DNA from: UBA7672 sp041398245
Lineage (GTDB): Bacteria; Pseudomonadota; Alphaproteobacteria; Caulobacterales; Hyphomonadaceae
Length of the DNA stretch: 64,000 bases
Assembly (NCBI GenBank): GCA_041398245.1
Contig: JAWKVC010000006.1
Span: forward strand, 134,177-198,176
Direction of reading: 5' to 3'
Shown: positions 9,084 through 18,362 of the stretch, piece by piece
Layout of the letters: each line of letters starts with the position of its first letter
Position numbering within the stretch: the first letter of the stretch is position 1
The notes under the pieces: model-generated
Told to the model about the DNA's origin: nothing
The model's input: the letters and a program-made list of their open reading frames with translations, nothing else
Database searches by the model: none
Made by a program: the position numbers and the translations under genes

Positions 9084-9668
9084 ATGGCCAAGTCGATCCT
9101 GATCCTGCAGGGCCATCCGCATTCCGGAGGTAAACATTTCTGTCACGCACTGGCCGACGCCTACGCTGCTGGCGCCAAGGCCGGCGGCCATCAGGTCAAG
9201 CGGCTCGATCTTGCCGCGCTCGACTTTCCGATGCTGCGCGATCCCGCCGACTTCCTGACGGCGGCTCCCGATGCGATCCGCAAGGCGCAGGACATGGTGA
9301 CCTGGTCGAACCACCTGGTTGTCATCTATCCGCTCTGGCTCGGCACCATGCCGGCGGTGGTGAAGGCCTTCTTCGAACAGCTCGCGCGCAACAATTTCGC
9401 CATCGGCGCCAGCGAGAATGGCGGTTGGCCGCGACAGATGCTCAAGGGCCGCTCGGCCCGCGTCATCGTCACAATGGGCATGCCATCCATGGCCTACAAG
9501 CTGTTCTTCGGCGCGCATGGCGTGCGCGGCTTTGAAAGCGGCATCCTCGGCATGTCGGGGATCAAGCCTGTGCGCGAAACGCTGATCGGCGGCGCGGCCG
9601 GGCTCAGCGAGAAGCAGGCGGCGCAATGGTTCGCCCGCATCAAGGCGCTCGGGGAAAAGGGAGAATAG
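9084..9668 (+). CDS. NAD(P)H-dependent flavodoxin-fold oxidoreductase
   Basis: A 194-residue protein of the Flavodoxin_2 / NAD(P)H:quinone reductase type. It starts with ILILQGHPHSGGKHFCHALA, the FMN/FAD phosphate-binding loop, and has YPLWLGTMPAVVKAFFEQ, the flavin-contacting segment of MdaB/KefF-like enzymes. It probably reduces quinones or electrophiles by two electrons in the cytosol. It is followed after 75 bases by csaA on the same strand. The exact substrate is not evident. Confidence 0.88.
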   Translation: MAKSILILQGHPHSGGKHFCHALADAYAAGAKAGGHQVKRLDLAALDFPMLRDPADFLTAAPDAIRKAQDMVTWSNHLVVIYPLWLGTMPAVVKAFFEQLARNNFAIGASENGGWPRQMLKGRSARVIVTMGMPSMAYKLFFGAHGVRGFESGILGMSGIKPVRETLIGGAAGLSEKQAAQWFARIKALGEKGE

Positions 9669-9743
9669 CCCCGCTGCACGAAGCATGCAGTTGCAGCGTC
9701 AAGGCGGTCGGCGTACGCGGCGCGCAACAGGAGTTCGCCGCTT

Positions 9744-10088
9744 ATGCTGACGCCGCAGATCACGTTCGATGACTTCCTGAAGGTTGATGTCCGCGTCGGC
9801 GTGGTCATCGGCGCCGAACCTTTTCCCGAAGCGCGCAAGCCCGCGATCAAGCTGCGCATCGATTTCGGGCCGGAGGTCGGCGAGAAGAAATCCTCCGCCC
9901 AGATCACGAAATACTATTCGCCTGATCAGCTGGTCGGAAAACGTGTGCTCGCGGTGGTCAATTTCCCGCCGCGCCAGATCGGCAAGTTCATGTCCGAAGT
10001 GCTGACGCTCGGCGTGCCCGATGAGGACGGCGAAGTCGTGCTGATTGCGCCGGACAGGGAAACGCCCGTGGGCGGCCGCCTCTTCTAG
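9744..10088 (+). CDS. csaA: CsaA-like tRNA-binding chaperone
   Basis: A 114-residue single-domain protein with the tRNA-binding OB fold seen at the C-terminus of methionyl- and phenylalanyl-tRNA synthetases. FLKVDVRVGVVIGAEPFPEARKPAIKL and VNFPPRQIGKFMSEVLTLG are the family's conserved strands. CsaA is a dimeric chaperone with export-related activity in Bacillus; the role in Proteobacteria is less clear. Its stop overlaps the stop of the convergent MarR gene by four bases. Confidence 0.9.
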   Translation: MLTPQITFDDFLKVDVRVGVVIGAEPFPEARKPAIKLRIDFGPEVGEKKSSAQITKYYSPDQLVGKRVLAVVNFPPRQIGKFMSEVLTLGVPDEDGEVVLIAPDRETPVGGRLF

Positions 10089-10630
10089 TCTTCGCTCGAA
10101 CCCGCAGGCTTGCGGGTGGAGCAGGAGGTCGCCGCCTTCCTGACGGCGCGCAGCTCATTCATCAGCGACATCCAGCGTCCTGCGCCGATGGCGTCGACCA
10201 GTTCCGCCTGAACGCGGGACCAGGCCGGCGTCGCCTTGTCCAGCCGGTTGCGGCCTTCAGGCGTCAGGCTCAGCAGACGCTGGCGGCGATCTGTTCCCCG
10301 CTGCACGGCGACGAGACCTTCATCCGCCAACGGACGAATGGCGCGCGGAATGCCGGACGCATCCATGCCCAGTACATCTGCGAGCGCGCCGACAGTCATC
10401 GGCCCCATGTTTCCCAGCGTCATCATCAGATTGAACTGATGGCCGGTCAGGCCGTGGGGCGCGAGCGCGGGATCATAGGCCGACACGACAGCGCGCGAGA
10501 CGCGAGCGATATGGCGCAGGATGCAGGCGTCGGGCGAGGTCGCGGTAACAGAACTCGCAGGCGCGGACACGATCTGGTCCGGCCCCCCTCTTCGCGGGGC
10601 GAAATGGTCCGCCATGTTCAATTCCGACAT
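10085..10630 (-). CDS. MarR family transcriptional regulator
   Basis: About 181 residues from the ATG used; a second ATG five codons on (10615) is equally possible, since neither has a strong ribosome site. The winged-helix core is clear: LTGHQFNLMMTLGNMGPMTVGALADVLGMDASGIPRAIRPLADEGLV, followed by the wing RGTDRRQRLLSLTPEG. A Cys in the N-terminal part and another in the C-terminal tail could sense oxidants, but that is speculation. It lies downstream of the EamA exporter on the same strand, a common regulator and transporter pairing. Confidence 0.88.
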   Translation of the reverse strand: MSELNMADHFAPRRGGPDQIVSAPASSVTATSPDACILRHIARVSRAVVSAYDPALAPHGLTGHQFNLMMTLGNMGPMTVGALADVLGMDASGIPRAIRPLADEGLVAVQRGTDRRQRLLSLTPEGRNRLDKATPAWSRVQAELVDAIGAGRWMSLMNELRAVRKAATSCSTRKPAGSSED

Positions 10631-10685
10631 TGCCTTGCGGCAATCCTGATCCCGGACCAACGAGTACCGGGCAGGGCCTTGCGCG

Positions 10686-11558
10686 TCAACGCCGCCCGGC
10701 CAGCCACACCCCGAACAGCACCAGCACGCAGCCTGCCAGCTGGAGCTGTGTGAGGGATTCATTGAACAGCGGCCAGGCAACCAGCGCGCCGGTCACCGGC
10801 TGGATCAGCAACAGAATGCCTGCGAGCGCGGCGGGTGTTCTGCCCACGCCGGCGACAATCAGGCCCTGTCCCAGAACGTGCGCCACTACGGCCAGCGCCA
10901 GCGGCATGACGAACCACGAGGCGTCAGGCGGGACGAGGTTTTCCCCCTTGATCGCCGTGGCCCCTGCGGAAACCACAAAGGTCGCCAGCGTTGACCACAG
11001 CAGAACATTCATCGCGGGCATCGTGCGGCGCGCCAGCTTGGCGAAGAAGAGGTAGAGCCCGACCATCACGGCGGCGAGCGTCGCGAGAAGGTCGCCCGTG
11101 AGCCCGGATGCGCCGCCATCGGCCGCGCCGCGCGACAGCAGCAGCGCGCCGAACAGGGCGACGCCAAGCGCCCATGGCCAGATGCGTGTCGGCCGCTCGC
11201 CCAGCGCAATCCAGGCGACAAGTCCCACCGAGGCGTTGCCCAGATTGACGAGGAAGGTCGCGTTGGCGACCGAGGTCATCACAAGCGAGGCGTGCCAGAA
11301 GGCGATGTCGAAGCCGAAGAAGGTCCCGGCCAGCAAGGCCATGGCGGATGGCTTTCCGATCCGTCCGCCGCGCGACCAGATGACGGCGGCGATGAGGGGC
11401 AGGGCGAAGGCGAAGCGCCAGAATGCGGTCGCCTGCGGTTCGAACGGCGACAGGCGCAGCCCGATCGGGGCGAAGCCGATAGCCACGGCGCCAGCGGCCA
11501 TCATCAGGGGTCCGACCCAGGATGGCGTCGGCGACAGCGTGGCGGCAGGCGTGTTCAA
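10686..11558 (-). CDS. EamA family (DMT superfamily) transporter
   Basis: A 290-residue membrane protein with about ten hydrophobic helices in two EamA repeats. It shows typical glycine-rich stretches such as MAAGAVAIGFAPIGLRLS and LLIQPVTGALVAWPLFNESLT. Members export small metabolites across the inner membrane; the substrate cannot be predicted. Its start overlaps the gluQRS stop by four bases (ATGA), so the two are probably translationally coupled. Confidence 0.9.
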   Translation of the reverse strand: MNTPAATLSPTPSWVGPLMMAAGAVAIGFAPIGLRLSPFEPQATAFWRFAFALPLIAAVIWSRGGRIGKPSAMALLAGTFFGFDIAFWHASLVMTSVANATFLVNLGNASVGLVAWIALGERPTRIWPWALGVALFGALLLSRGAADGGASGLTGDLLATLAAVMVGLYLFFAKLARRTMPAMNVLLWSTLATFVVSAGATAIKGENLVPPDASWFVMPLALAVVAHVLGQGLIVAGVGRTPAALAGILLLIQPVTGALVAWPLFNESLTQLQLAGCVLVLFGVWLAGRR

Positions 11559-12427
11559 GCTGGCAATCCGATGCGGGCGCGAATGTCGGCGGGAGATAGG
11601 CCCGATGCGCGCAGGGCCGCAAGCGTTACGGCGCCATCGCGTTTGGCGAAGCGCTTTCCGTCGGGGCCGGTGATCAGCGGATGGTGCAGATAAATCGGAG
11701 TCGCCAGGCCGAGCAGGCGCTGGAGCAGCACGTGGATGTGGGTGGAGGCGCGAAGATCCTCGCCGCGGACAATGTGCGTCACGCCCTGCAAGGCGTCGTC
11801 GTGAACAACCGAGAGATGATAGCTGGTCGGCGTGTCCTTGCGCGCGAGGATGACATCGCCGAGAGATTCTGGATGCGCCGTTATGATGCGTTCCGCATTC
11901 GATCCGGCGTCGCGCTCGGCAAAAACCAATCGCGCGAAGTCTTCGCCTATGAGGTCTTGTGAATATCTGACCGACAGGCGCCAGGCGAAGGCGTCGCCCC
12001 GCGCAACGCGCATCTCTTCTTCATCGGCGCTCATCGGACTCGCAGGCCCGCGATAGATCACGCCATCGGGGCCTTCGCCCGCGCCGTGCGGCGCGGACAT
12101 GGCCTGCTCCATGATTTCACGGCGGGTCAGGAAGCAGCGATAGACGACGCCAAGCGCCTGCAGCTTCGCCAGCGCGGCGGCATAGTCCGCCATGTGATCA
12201 GACTGACGCCGCACGGGTTCGGGCCAGTGCAGCCCGAGCCAGGCAAGATCCTCGAAAATGCCGGCCTCGAATTCAGGCCGGCAGCGCCCGCGATCGATGT
12301 CCTCGATCCGCAGCAGGAAGTCGCCGCCATGGGTCTCGGCCATCTGATAGGCGAGGATCGCCGAATAAGCATGGCCGAGATGGAGCCGGCCAGTCGGGCT
12401 GGGTGCAAAGCGCGTGACGAAACGCAC
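11555..12427 (-). CDS. gluQ: Glutamyl-Q tRNA(Asp) synthetase
   Basis: A 290-residue truncated class I synthetase, close in length to known GluQRS. It has the HIGH-type motif HLGHA (residues 16-20), followed by DFLLRIEDIDRGRCRPEF, and a KRFAKRD motif in place of KMSKS. It lacks the anticodon-binding domain of GluRS, which defines this family. It attaches glutamate to the queuosine base of tRNA(Asp). It lies 35 bases downstream of a large lipoprotein gene and overlaps the EamA gene, so the three probably form one transcript. Confidence 0.93.
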   Translation of the reverse strand: MRFVTRFAPSPTGRLHLGHAYSAILAYQMAETHGGDFLLRIEDIDRGRCRPEFEAGIFEDLAWLGLHWPEPVRRQSDHMADYAAALAKLQALGVVYRCFLTRREIMEQAMSAPHGAGEGPDGVIYRGPASPMSADEEEMRVARGDAFAWRLSVRYSQDLIGEDFARLVFAERDAGSNAERIITAHPESLGDVILARKDTPTSYHLSVVHDDALQGVTHIVRGEDLRASTHIHVLLQRLLGLATPIYLHHPLITGPDGKRFAKRDGAVTLAALRASGLSPADIRARIGLPA

Positions 12428-12462
12428 GCCGCCGCCTCCCGTCTGGCTATCGGCTCCGCCGG

Positions 12463-14478
12463 CTACTTGCTGTGCTCCATACGCACGCCAAGCTGCTGGA
12501 TCACCTGCGACGGCGACAGCATACCGTTGGCGGCGCCCATGCCGACATTGGCCATCTGGGCGAACGGCATCGGTTGTCCCGGCTGGATCGCGAAGCGCAG
12601 CCGGCCGCCCGACTCGAGGAATCCGGCCACCGGCTCAAGCAGACCGCGAACTTCCGGGAACTGGCCGCTGGCCTGCACGGCGAGCGAGCGGATGCCCAGC
12701 GCGGCTGTCTCGCGGAGCTGATCGCCGGACATGTCCGACGGTCCGAGGCCCATGTCGAACCCGCCCATCTGCTGGCCCATATCGGCCGCCAGCGCGAAGA
12801 TCTTCCCGAGGCCGCCATTGTCGGCGAGGTTGATCTCGACGAGCTTCAGCTTCGACTGGTCGGAGAACAGACGCGACAGCGCCTGCATGTTGGCGCGTGA
12901 AGGATCGGCCGGGACGAGATCGGTCACCGCCTTGTAGCTCGGGAAGCCGCCTTCGTATTTTGCGTCGACATTGATGAGGCCGTCACCGCCAAGCGACAGG
13001 TTGAGGCGGGCATCGCCATTGTCGGCGTTCCAGTTCCAGCCGAACGCGAAGTTCATGCTGGGCTTGGACAGGCCGTGCCGCTTCATCACCTCGACGCCGT
13101 CGAGGAAATCCTGGACGCCATAGTCATAGCCGTGGCCGCTGTCGAAACTCTTGGCCAACGAGGCGATGGCTTCGAAGTCGATCGTCACGCCCTTGGCCGA
13201 AGCCTGCAGGTCGGTCGGCACCAGCCAGTGGAACTTACGCGCATCGAGCGTCGTCTCGGCCGCAGAGAACATCTGCTTGCCGGCCATTTTCATGGACACG
13301 TTCTCCGAGCGCCACAGGCCAAGGCTCCAGAGATCGGTCATGCTCAGCGCCGGCACCTCGCCCTTGGCAAGCTCGCCATAGAACTTGTCCAGACGCAGGT
13401 CTTCGAGACCGAAGAAGCCGATGTTGAATTCCATCTGGCGGGGAACGCCCGGCGCGGACGGATCGGCGCCGAGATCGAAGCTGTAGGCGATGTCGCGCGC
13501 GTAGGACGCGTCGAGATCGCTGCCGCGCAGGCCGCGCGCGCCGAGGCTCTTGACCGAGTAGAGCGCCGAAATCGTCTGGCCGCCCTCGACCATCTGCATG
13601 TCGAAGCGCATGTCGAGCGCCGCGACCGAGTCGATTCCGAACGCGCGCGTCACCGCCAGCACTTCGTCAAGCGCCGCCATCGGCGACAGCGTCATGCCGC
13701 CCTGCGACGACGCCGGCGCGACAAACGGCTTCAGGACGATGTCGTCCAGAACGAGCCGGCCATAACTGAAGTCGAACTTCTCCACGCGCGGCGGCGTGTA
13801 GTCGTAGTAGTAGTCCGGATCAGGCGCGTAGGTGTCGTCCTGGAAGAACTCCGGCTCGGTGAAGCCCGGCCAGTCGCGAATCGACGGCTCTTCCGGCTGC
13901 TGGAACTTGAGCGGATTGGCCGGCTCCTCGATTGGGGCTTCCGCCGGGGCCTCGATGGACGGAGCCGGGATCGCGGGCGGATAGTCATACTGAGAATAGG
14001 GCGGGGGCGGAGCAAAGCTGCCGTTCACAAGCTCGGCGACGCCGAAGACGGAAACGTTCTTCGCGTCGATCCGGCGTGCAAGCTTCGCCGTTTCATCCAG
14101 CCGCTGGCCCTGCATGCGGGCCTTCAGCAGCTCAACGTCCAGATCCCAGAGGCGGAGTTCGGCGATGCCGAGACCCACCTGCGGCATGTCGGTCGGCGTG
14201 ACTTTTACATCAGTCAGCACGGTCGCGGCCGTTGCGGCGTCGAAAGTGAGCCCGGCCCAGGTGACCGACACTTCCTTGGGCAGGAGCGCGCGCAGGGACG
14301 CGAGATCCGCCGCGGCCGTGGCTTCGCCCTTGATGGTTTCGGATGTCAGCTTGGCGACGTGCGCCTCGACCGATTTGGCGTCGACATCGACGGGGCCCAG
14401 CGCGCCGGACCCCTGGCTGCAGGCGCCAAGCCCGACCGCCATCGCAAACGCCGCAAATCCTGCCTTGATCCCACGCAT
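12463..14478 (-). CDS. Large hypothetical lipoprotein
   Basis: A 671-residue protein. The start has AGGGAGG nine bases upstream and opens a lipoprotein signal ending GLGACSQ. Residues roughly 165-240 are Pro-, Glu- and Tyr-rich (runs such as APPPPYSQYDYPPAI and DPDYYYDYTPP) and probably disordered. The rest has repeated strands and helices, with phrases such as GVTIDFEAIASLAKSF. I recognise no named domain. Its length, envelope location and linkage to gluQRS say little about function. Confidence 0.8.
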   Translation of the reverse strand: MRGIKAGFAAFAMAVGLGACSQGSGALGPVDVDAKSVEAHVAKLTSETIKGEATAAADLASLRALLPKEVSVTWAGLTFDAATAATVLTDVKVTPTDMPQVGLGIAELRLWDLDVELLKARMQGQRLDETAKLARRIDAKNVSVFGVAELVNGSFAPPPPYSQYDYPPAIPAPSIEAPAEAPIEEPANPLKFQQPEEPSIRDWPGFTEPEFFQDDTYAPDPDYYYDYTPPRVEKFDFSYGRLVLDDIVLKPFVAPASSQGGMTLSPMAALDEVLAVTRAFGIDSVAALDMRFDMQMVEGGQTISALYSVKSLGARGLRGSDLDASYARDIAYSFDLGADPSAPGVPRQMEFNIGFFGLEDLRLDKFYGELAKGEVPALSMTDLWSLGLWRSENVSMKMAGKQMFSAAETTLDARKFHWLVPTDLQASAKGVTIDFEAIASLAKSFDSGHGYDYGVQDFLDGVEVMKRHGLSKPSMNFAFGWNWNADNGDARLNLSLGGDGLINVDAKYEGGFPSYKAVTDLVPADPSRANMQALSRLFSDQSKLKLVEINLADNGGLGKIFALAADMGQQMGGFDMGLGPSDMSGDQLRETAALGIRSLAVQASGQFPEVRGLLEPVAGFLESGGRLRFAIQPGQPMPFAQMANVGMGAANGMLSPSQVIQQLGVRMEHSK

Positions 14479-14574
14479 CGCGCCCTCCCTGTAACGCGGG
14501 GACAGATAGCGGACGGCGCGACACATGGCGAGCCGCTTGTACAGGCAAAAGCCCGATTTATTTGAATTGTGGGT

Positions 14575-15381
14575 CTAGTTCTGCGTTCCGCGCAGCGTGT
14601 CCCACGAGCGGGTCGGGTTCAACATGGCGCGAAAGTAATCCCGGTTCGCATCGACCAGCGCCTTGGGCATTTCCGGGCCAGCCGCCGCGGTGACTTCCTC
14701 GAACTTGCCCTGCACGCCGAGTACGACCATCAGGTTCTGCGTCACGCGGCTGTCGGCGCCGGGCAGGGCGGCGGCCTGGCGCAGTGTCTGTTCGGCAAGA
14801 CCCGGCTTGCCTTCCAGTGCATAGGACAGACCGAGATTGGACAGGATTTTCGGATTGTCCGGCGAAAGGTCGAGCGCGCGCCGATAATAGTCCTGCGCCG
14901 CAGTGTGCTGATCGAGCGAATCCATGGTGACGCCGATGATCGACAGCATGCGCCAGTCGCCCTGACCGGCCAGCTCGGCGCGCGCCAGCGCCATGGCGGC
15001 GTCCTGCGCCTTGCCCTGATCGAGCATCGACTGGGCGAAGATCATGGTGAGTTCGACATCGCCGGGTTTGAGCGCCAGCGATTGCGCCGCGATCTCGGCG
15101 GCGCGCGGGCCCGAGCCGATGGACCGCAGCACGCGAGCGTATTTCAGCGAGGCTTCGTATTCGTTCGGGTTCTTTTCGTATTCCGCGGCCCAGAACTTGG
15201 CTTGCGTCAGCAGGTCCTGCTGTTCGGCGAGCGCGCGTTCCTCCGGCGTTGCAGGCAGGAGCGGGCTTGTCGCGCTGTCGATCAGCGCCAGTTCCTGCTC
15301 GGTCGGCGGCGGCGCGGTGGCGCAGGCCGAGGCGAGCGCGGCAAGGCTGAGCGCGGCGGCAAGACGGCTGATGGCGGGCAT
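14575..15381 (-). CDS. TPR-repeat lipoprotein
   Basis: A 268-residue protein with a lipoprotein signal (LAALASACATA) and several tetratricopeptide repeats, the clearest being AAQDYYRRALDLSPDNPKILSNLGLSYALEG. The pattern is like TadD, the pilotin-like TPR lipoprotein of Flp pilus systems, but no tad genes are present in the window. Protein-protein binding at the inner face of an envelope membrane is the safe prediction. The gene is separated by about 100 bases from the divergent M17 peptidase. Confidence 0.85.
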   Translation of the reverse strand: MPAISRLAAALSLAALASACATAPPPTEQELALIDSATSPLLPATPEERALAEQQDLLTQAKFWAAEYEKNPNEYEASLKYARVLRSIGSGPRAAEIAAQSLALKPGDVELTMIFAQSMLDQGKAQDAAMALARAELAGQGDWRMLSIIGVTMDSLDQHTAAQDYYRRALDLSPDNPKILSNLGLSYALEGKPGLAEQTLRQAAALPGADSRVTQNLMVVLGVQGKFEEVTAAAGPEMPKALVDANRDYFRAMLNPTRSWDTLRGTQN

Positions 15382-15482
15382 GGGCTGTCCCCTGAATCCA
15401 ACCGGAGAATCTTACCGGAAGCTTGACGCCAAGCCGTTCAACGAAGCGTTAATGGGGCTGATTCGATTCCGGGAACCGCCCC

Positions 15483-16845
15483 ATGCACCCTGCCTTTCTT
15501 ACAGAATCCACGACTGCGATCCCGCTTGTGCCGCTGACAACCAAGGGTCTGGGCCCCTGGACGAAGGATCAGCCGGACAGCGTGAAGCGGCTGGTCGACG
15601 CCGCTGCGTTCCGGGCGGATGCGGGCAGGGTGCTGCTCGCGCCCAACGCAAATGGTGAGATCGCGCAGGTTCTGGTGGGGTTGGGGGACGGCGCGGACAA
15701 CTTCGTATTCGCCTACCTGCCGGGCGCGCTGCCGCCGGGCGACTATGCGCTGGCTGAAGTCCCCGCGGGACTTAACGGCGAAGCGCTGGTGCTTGGCTGG
15801 GCCGACGGCGCCTATCGTTTCACGAAATACAAGGCGGGCGACAAGCCGCGCCGTCTTGTGCTTCCGAAGGCGGTCGATGCTGCGGATGTGAGCCGCCAGG
15901 CGGAAGCGATCGACTGGCTGCGCGATCTCGTGAACACGCCGCCCTGCGACATGGGACCAGCCGAGATCGCCGCCGAAGCCGAAGCCATGGCGAAAGAGTT
16001 TGGCGCGAAGGTCGAGATCACGCTGGGTGCGGCGCTCGAGACCGGCTTTCCGATGGTGCACGCCGTGGGCAAAGGCGCAGAGCGAAGCCGCGCTTCATCG
16101 AGATTTCGTGGGGCAAGAAACCGATCCGAAGATCGCCATCGTCGGCAAGGGCGTCGCTTTCGATACCGGCGGTCTCAATCTCAAGACCGGCTCGAACATG
16201 GCGCTGATGAAGAAGGACATGGGGGGCGCGGCGCATGCACTCGCGCTTGCGCGTATCATCATGGCGTCGGATCTGCCGGTAAGGCTGATCTGCTGTGTGC
16301 CGACCGTCGAGAACGCGATCGGCCCGAAATCCTTCCGGCCGAGCGACATCCTGAAGTCGCGCAAGGGTCTCACCGTGGAGATCGAGGACACGGACGCCGA
16401 GGGGCGGCTTATCCTCGCCGATGCATTGACGCGCGCGAGCGAGCACCAGCCGGAACTTATCATCGATTTTGCGACACTGACCGGCGCGGCGCGCGTGGCG
16501 CTCGGGCCCGATCTGGCGCCGCTCTATACGGATGACGACGGCCTTGCGGCCGACATGGCCGAAGCGGCCAGGTCGACCGGTGATCCTGTCTGGCGGATGC
16601 CGCTGTGGCCCGGATACGAGGGCGGGCTGCGCTCGCTGATCGCCGACATGAAGAACCTCGGCGACGGGCCGATGGGAGGTTCCATCACGGCGGCGCTGTT
16701 CCTGAAGGCGTTCGTTTCGGCGCCGAGCTGGGCGCACTTCGACATCTGGGCATGGCGCCCGGCGCGCTATGGTCGGCCAGCAGGCGCAGCAGCATGCGGA
16801 CTGCGCGCTGTCTGGGGCGCTTTGCGCAAGCGATATGGCCGCTAG
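15483..16845 (+). CDS. M17 leucyl aminopeptidase family protein (two frame breaks)
   Basis: A cytosolic dinuclear-metal aminopeptidase of about 454 residues. The catalytic domain has VGKGVAFDTGGLNLKTGSNM, then DTDAEGRLILADAL, the family signature holding metal ligands and the active-site Arg. The frame changes twice near 16094 and 16126. Inserting one C and one A restores the expected sequence SPRFIEISWGKKTDPKIAIVGKG, so two single-base losses are likely. It is followed by MarR and NlpC/P60 genes, an arrangement I recall as common in Alphaproteobacteria and consistent with peptide recycling. Confidence 0.9.
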
Positions 16846-16969
16846 TCGGGCAAGTCCGGCGAGGCAATAGCTTCTTTCGATTCATGGACCGAATTTTATC
16901 GTTCGGTTCTTCTTGAACCTCGCGCCATTTCGAGCGAGTCTCTTCCCGGGGCTGGCCAATGGAGCTGTC

Positions 16970-17380
16970 ATGGATCGCGCATCCGCGCTTGCCCTACTCA
17001 AGGACGTATTGGCGGAAACCGTTCGCGCCGATGGTCCGGATCTCAACGTCAGACAGGCGGCAATTCTCCTGCGAGTTTCGCTGGAGCCGGGCCCGCACAC
17101 TGTTCGCGGACTTGCCGAGGCGCTTAGCCTGGGCAAACCGGCGGTCAGCCGCGCGCTCGATGCCTTGTCCGGTCTGGGCCTTGCCGTCCGGGTTCCCGAC
17201 GAAACCGACAGGCGCAGCGTGCTGGTGAAGTCCACCGCGCGCGGGCTTGCCGTGCTCGCGGGTCTGGGCGACCGGGTGATCGCGTGCGAGCGGCAACTGG
17301 ACCAGAAACCCGCCGCGCAGGCGCTGCGCGCCATGCAGGCGATTTCATCAGGGAGCGATACCGCATCGCATGCCGCCTGA
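16970..17380 (+). CDS. MarR-type winged-helix regulator
   Basis: A 136-residue protein starting at an ATG with GGAG upstream. The DNA-binding part is TVRGLAEALSLGKPAVSRALDALSGLGLAVRVPDETDRRSVLV. It is short for MarR, and the dimerisation helices at the ends are modest. Its stop lies 11 bases inside the next gene (NlpC/P60), so it is probably co-transcribed with it. Confidence 0.83.
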   Translation: MDRASALALLKDVLAETVRADGPDLNVRQAAILLRVSLEPGPHTVRGLAEALSLGKPAVSRALDALSGLGLAVRVPDETDRRSVLVKSTARGLAVLAGLGDRVIACERQLDQKPAAQALRAMQAISSGSDTASHAA

Positions 17381-18188
17381 CCGCTGGTCGGGCGATGCCC
17401 GGCTGACGCTGAAGTCTGTCACGGGGCCGGGGGAAGCGATGCGCGTTTCCGCCGGGTCTGCGGCGCTGCGTCAGAGGCCGGAAGGAGGGGCGGAGCAAAT
17501 CAACCAGATCCTGTTCGGCGAGCCTGTGCGTGTGTACGCGCAGGACGGCGAATGGGCCTATGTGCAGCTCGGGCTCGATCACTATGTCGGTTGGGTGCGG
17601 ATCGCGAGCCTGTCGCCGGTGGGGCGGGAGGCGACGCATCGTGTTCGCGTGCTTCGCACTTTCCTCTATGAACGCGCCGACATGAAAAGCCGCCCGTTGC
17701 GCGCGATTTCGATGAACGCGCGGATGGCGCTGGGTGAGACAAGCGGGAACTTTGTGGCGGTCGACGGCGGCGGCTGGGTGTTCGCCCGTCACGTGTCGCC
17801 GCTGAACGAAACCGAGATCGATTTTGTCGATGTGGCGCAACGCTTTGTCGGATCGCCCTATCTCTGGGGCGGACGCGAAAGCGCAGGCATTGACTGCTCG
17901 GGCCTGGTGCAAGTCTCGCTTCAGGCCACCGGGGTCTATCCCCTGCGCGATTCCGACATGCAGGAGCAGACGCTGGGCCTGCCGCATGAACCGGACGCCA
18001 CGTTCACAAATCTGGAGCGCGGCGATCTCGTGTTCTGGAAGGGCCATGTCGGCATCATGTGCTCGCCGACGACGCTGCTGCACGCCAGCGCGCGCGACAT
18101 GCATGTTGAGGTCGAGCCGCTGATGCAGGCGGTGGATCGCATCCGGCCGATCGCCGGCGACGTGCGAAGCATCAGGCGATTTGGCTGA
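17370..18188 (+). CDS. NlpC/P60 (C40) peptidoglycan endopeptidase with SH3 domain
   Basis: A 272-residue protein. Residues about 20-140 are two bacterial SH3-like modules (RVSAGSAALRQRPEGG, VRVYAQDGEWAYVQL, YVGWVR). The C-terminal NlpC/P60 domain has catalytic Cys176 in GIDCSGLVQ and His residues 226 (GHVGIM) and 238 (LHASA). It would cleave stem-peptide bonds such as D-Glu to diaminopimelate. There is no obvious signal peptide, so it may act in the cytosol on recycled muropeptides, consistent with its aminopeptidase neighbour. Confidence 0.93.
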   Translation: MPPDRWSGDARLTLKSVTGPGEAMRVSAGSAALRQRPEGGAEQINQILFGEPVRVYAQDGEWAYVQLGLDHYVGWVRIASLSPVGREATHRVRVLRTFLYERADMKSRPLRAISMNARMALGETSGNFVAVDGGGWVFARHVSPLNETEIDFVDVAQRFVGSPYLWGGRESAGIDCSGLVQVSLQATGVYPLRDSDMQEQTLGLPHEPDATFTNLERGDLVFWKGHVGIMCSPTTLLHASARDMHVEVEPLMQAVDRIRPIAGDVRSIRRFG

Positions 18189-18240
18189 CCCGCAGAAAAA
18201 CCGGCCCGCCTGAAAACAGGGCTTTAGCAGCCGGGCGCTT

Positions 18241-18254
18241 GATTCACGCGAATC
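18241..18254. promoter_or_regulatory. Paired GANTC sites forming a palindrome upstream of dnaG
   Basis: GATTC (18241-18245) and GAATC (18250-18254) are two CcrM target sites arranged as a perfect inverted repeat around ACGC, 109-122 bases before the dnaG start. Methylation by the CcrM encoded at 57143-58312 could tie replication-gene expression to the cell cycle. The site pair is seen directly; its role is inferred. Confidence 0.4.
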
Positions 18255-18362
18255 AGGTCACAATTGTGGGGAATTGGTCCACAGGATCGGCCAGCCGGGC
18301 GCTGGCGCGGGGCGCAGGCCGGGGCTAGCGCCGAAATCGGGCGAGACCACGTTCGGACACAC

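Noticed and set aside
13075..14565. A long open frame opposite the large lipoprotein gene
   Set aside because: Arg/His/Asp-rich shadow translation with no domain; the minus-strand frame has a good ribosome site and a lipoprotein signal.
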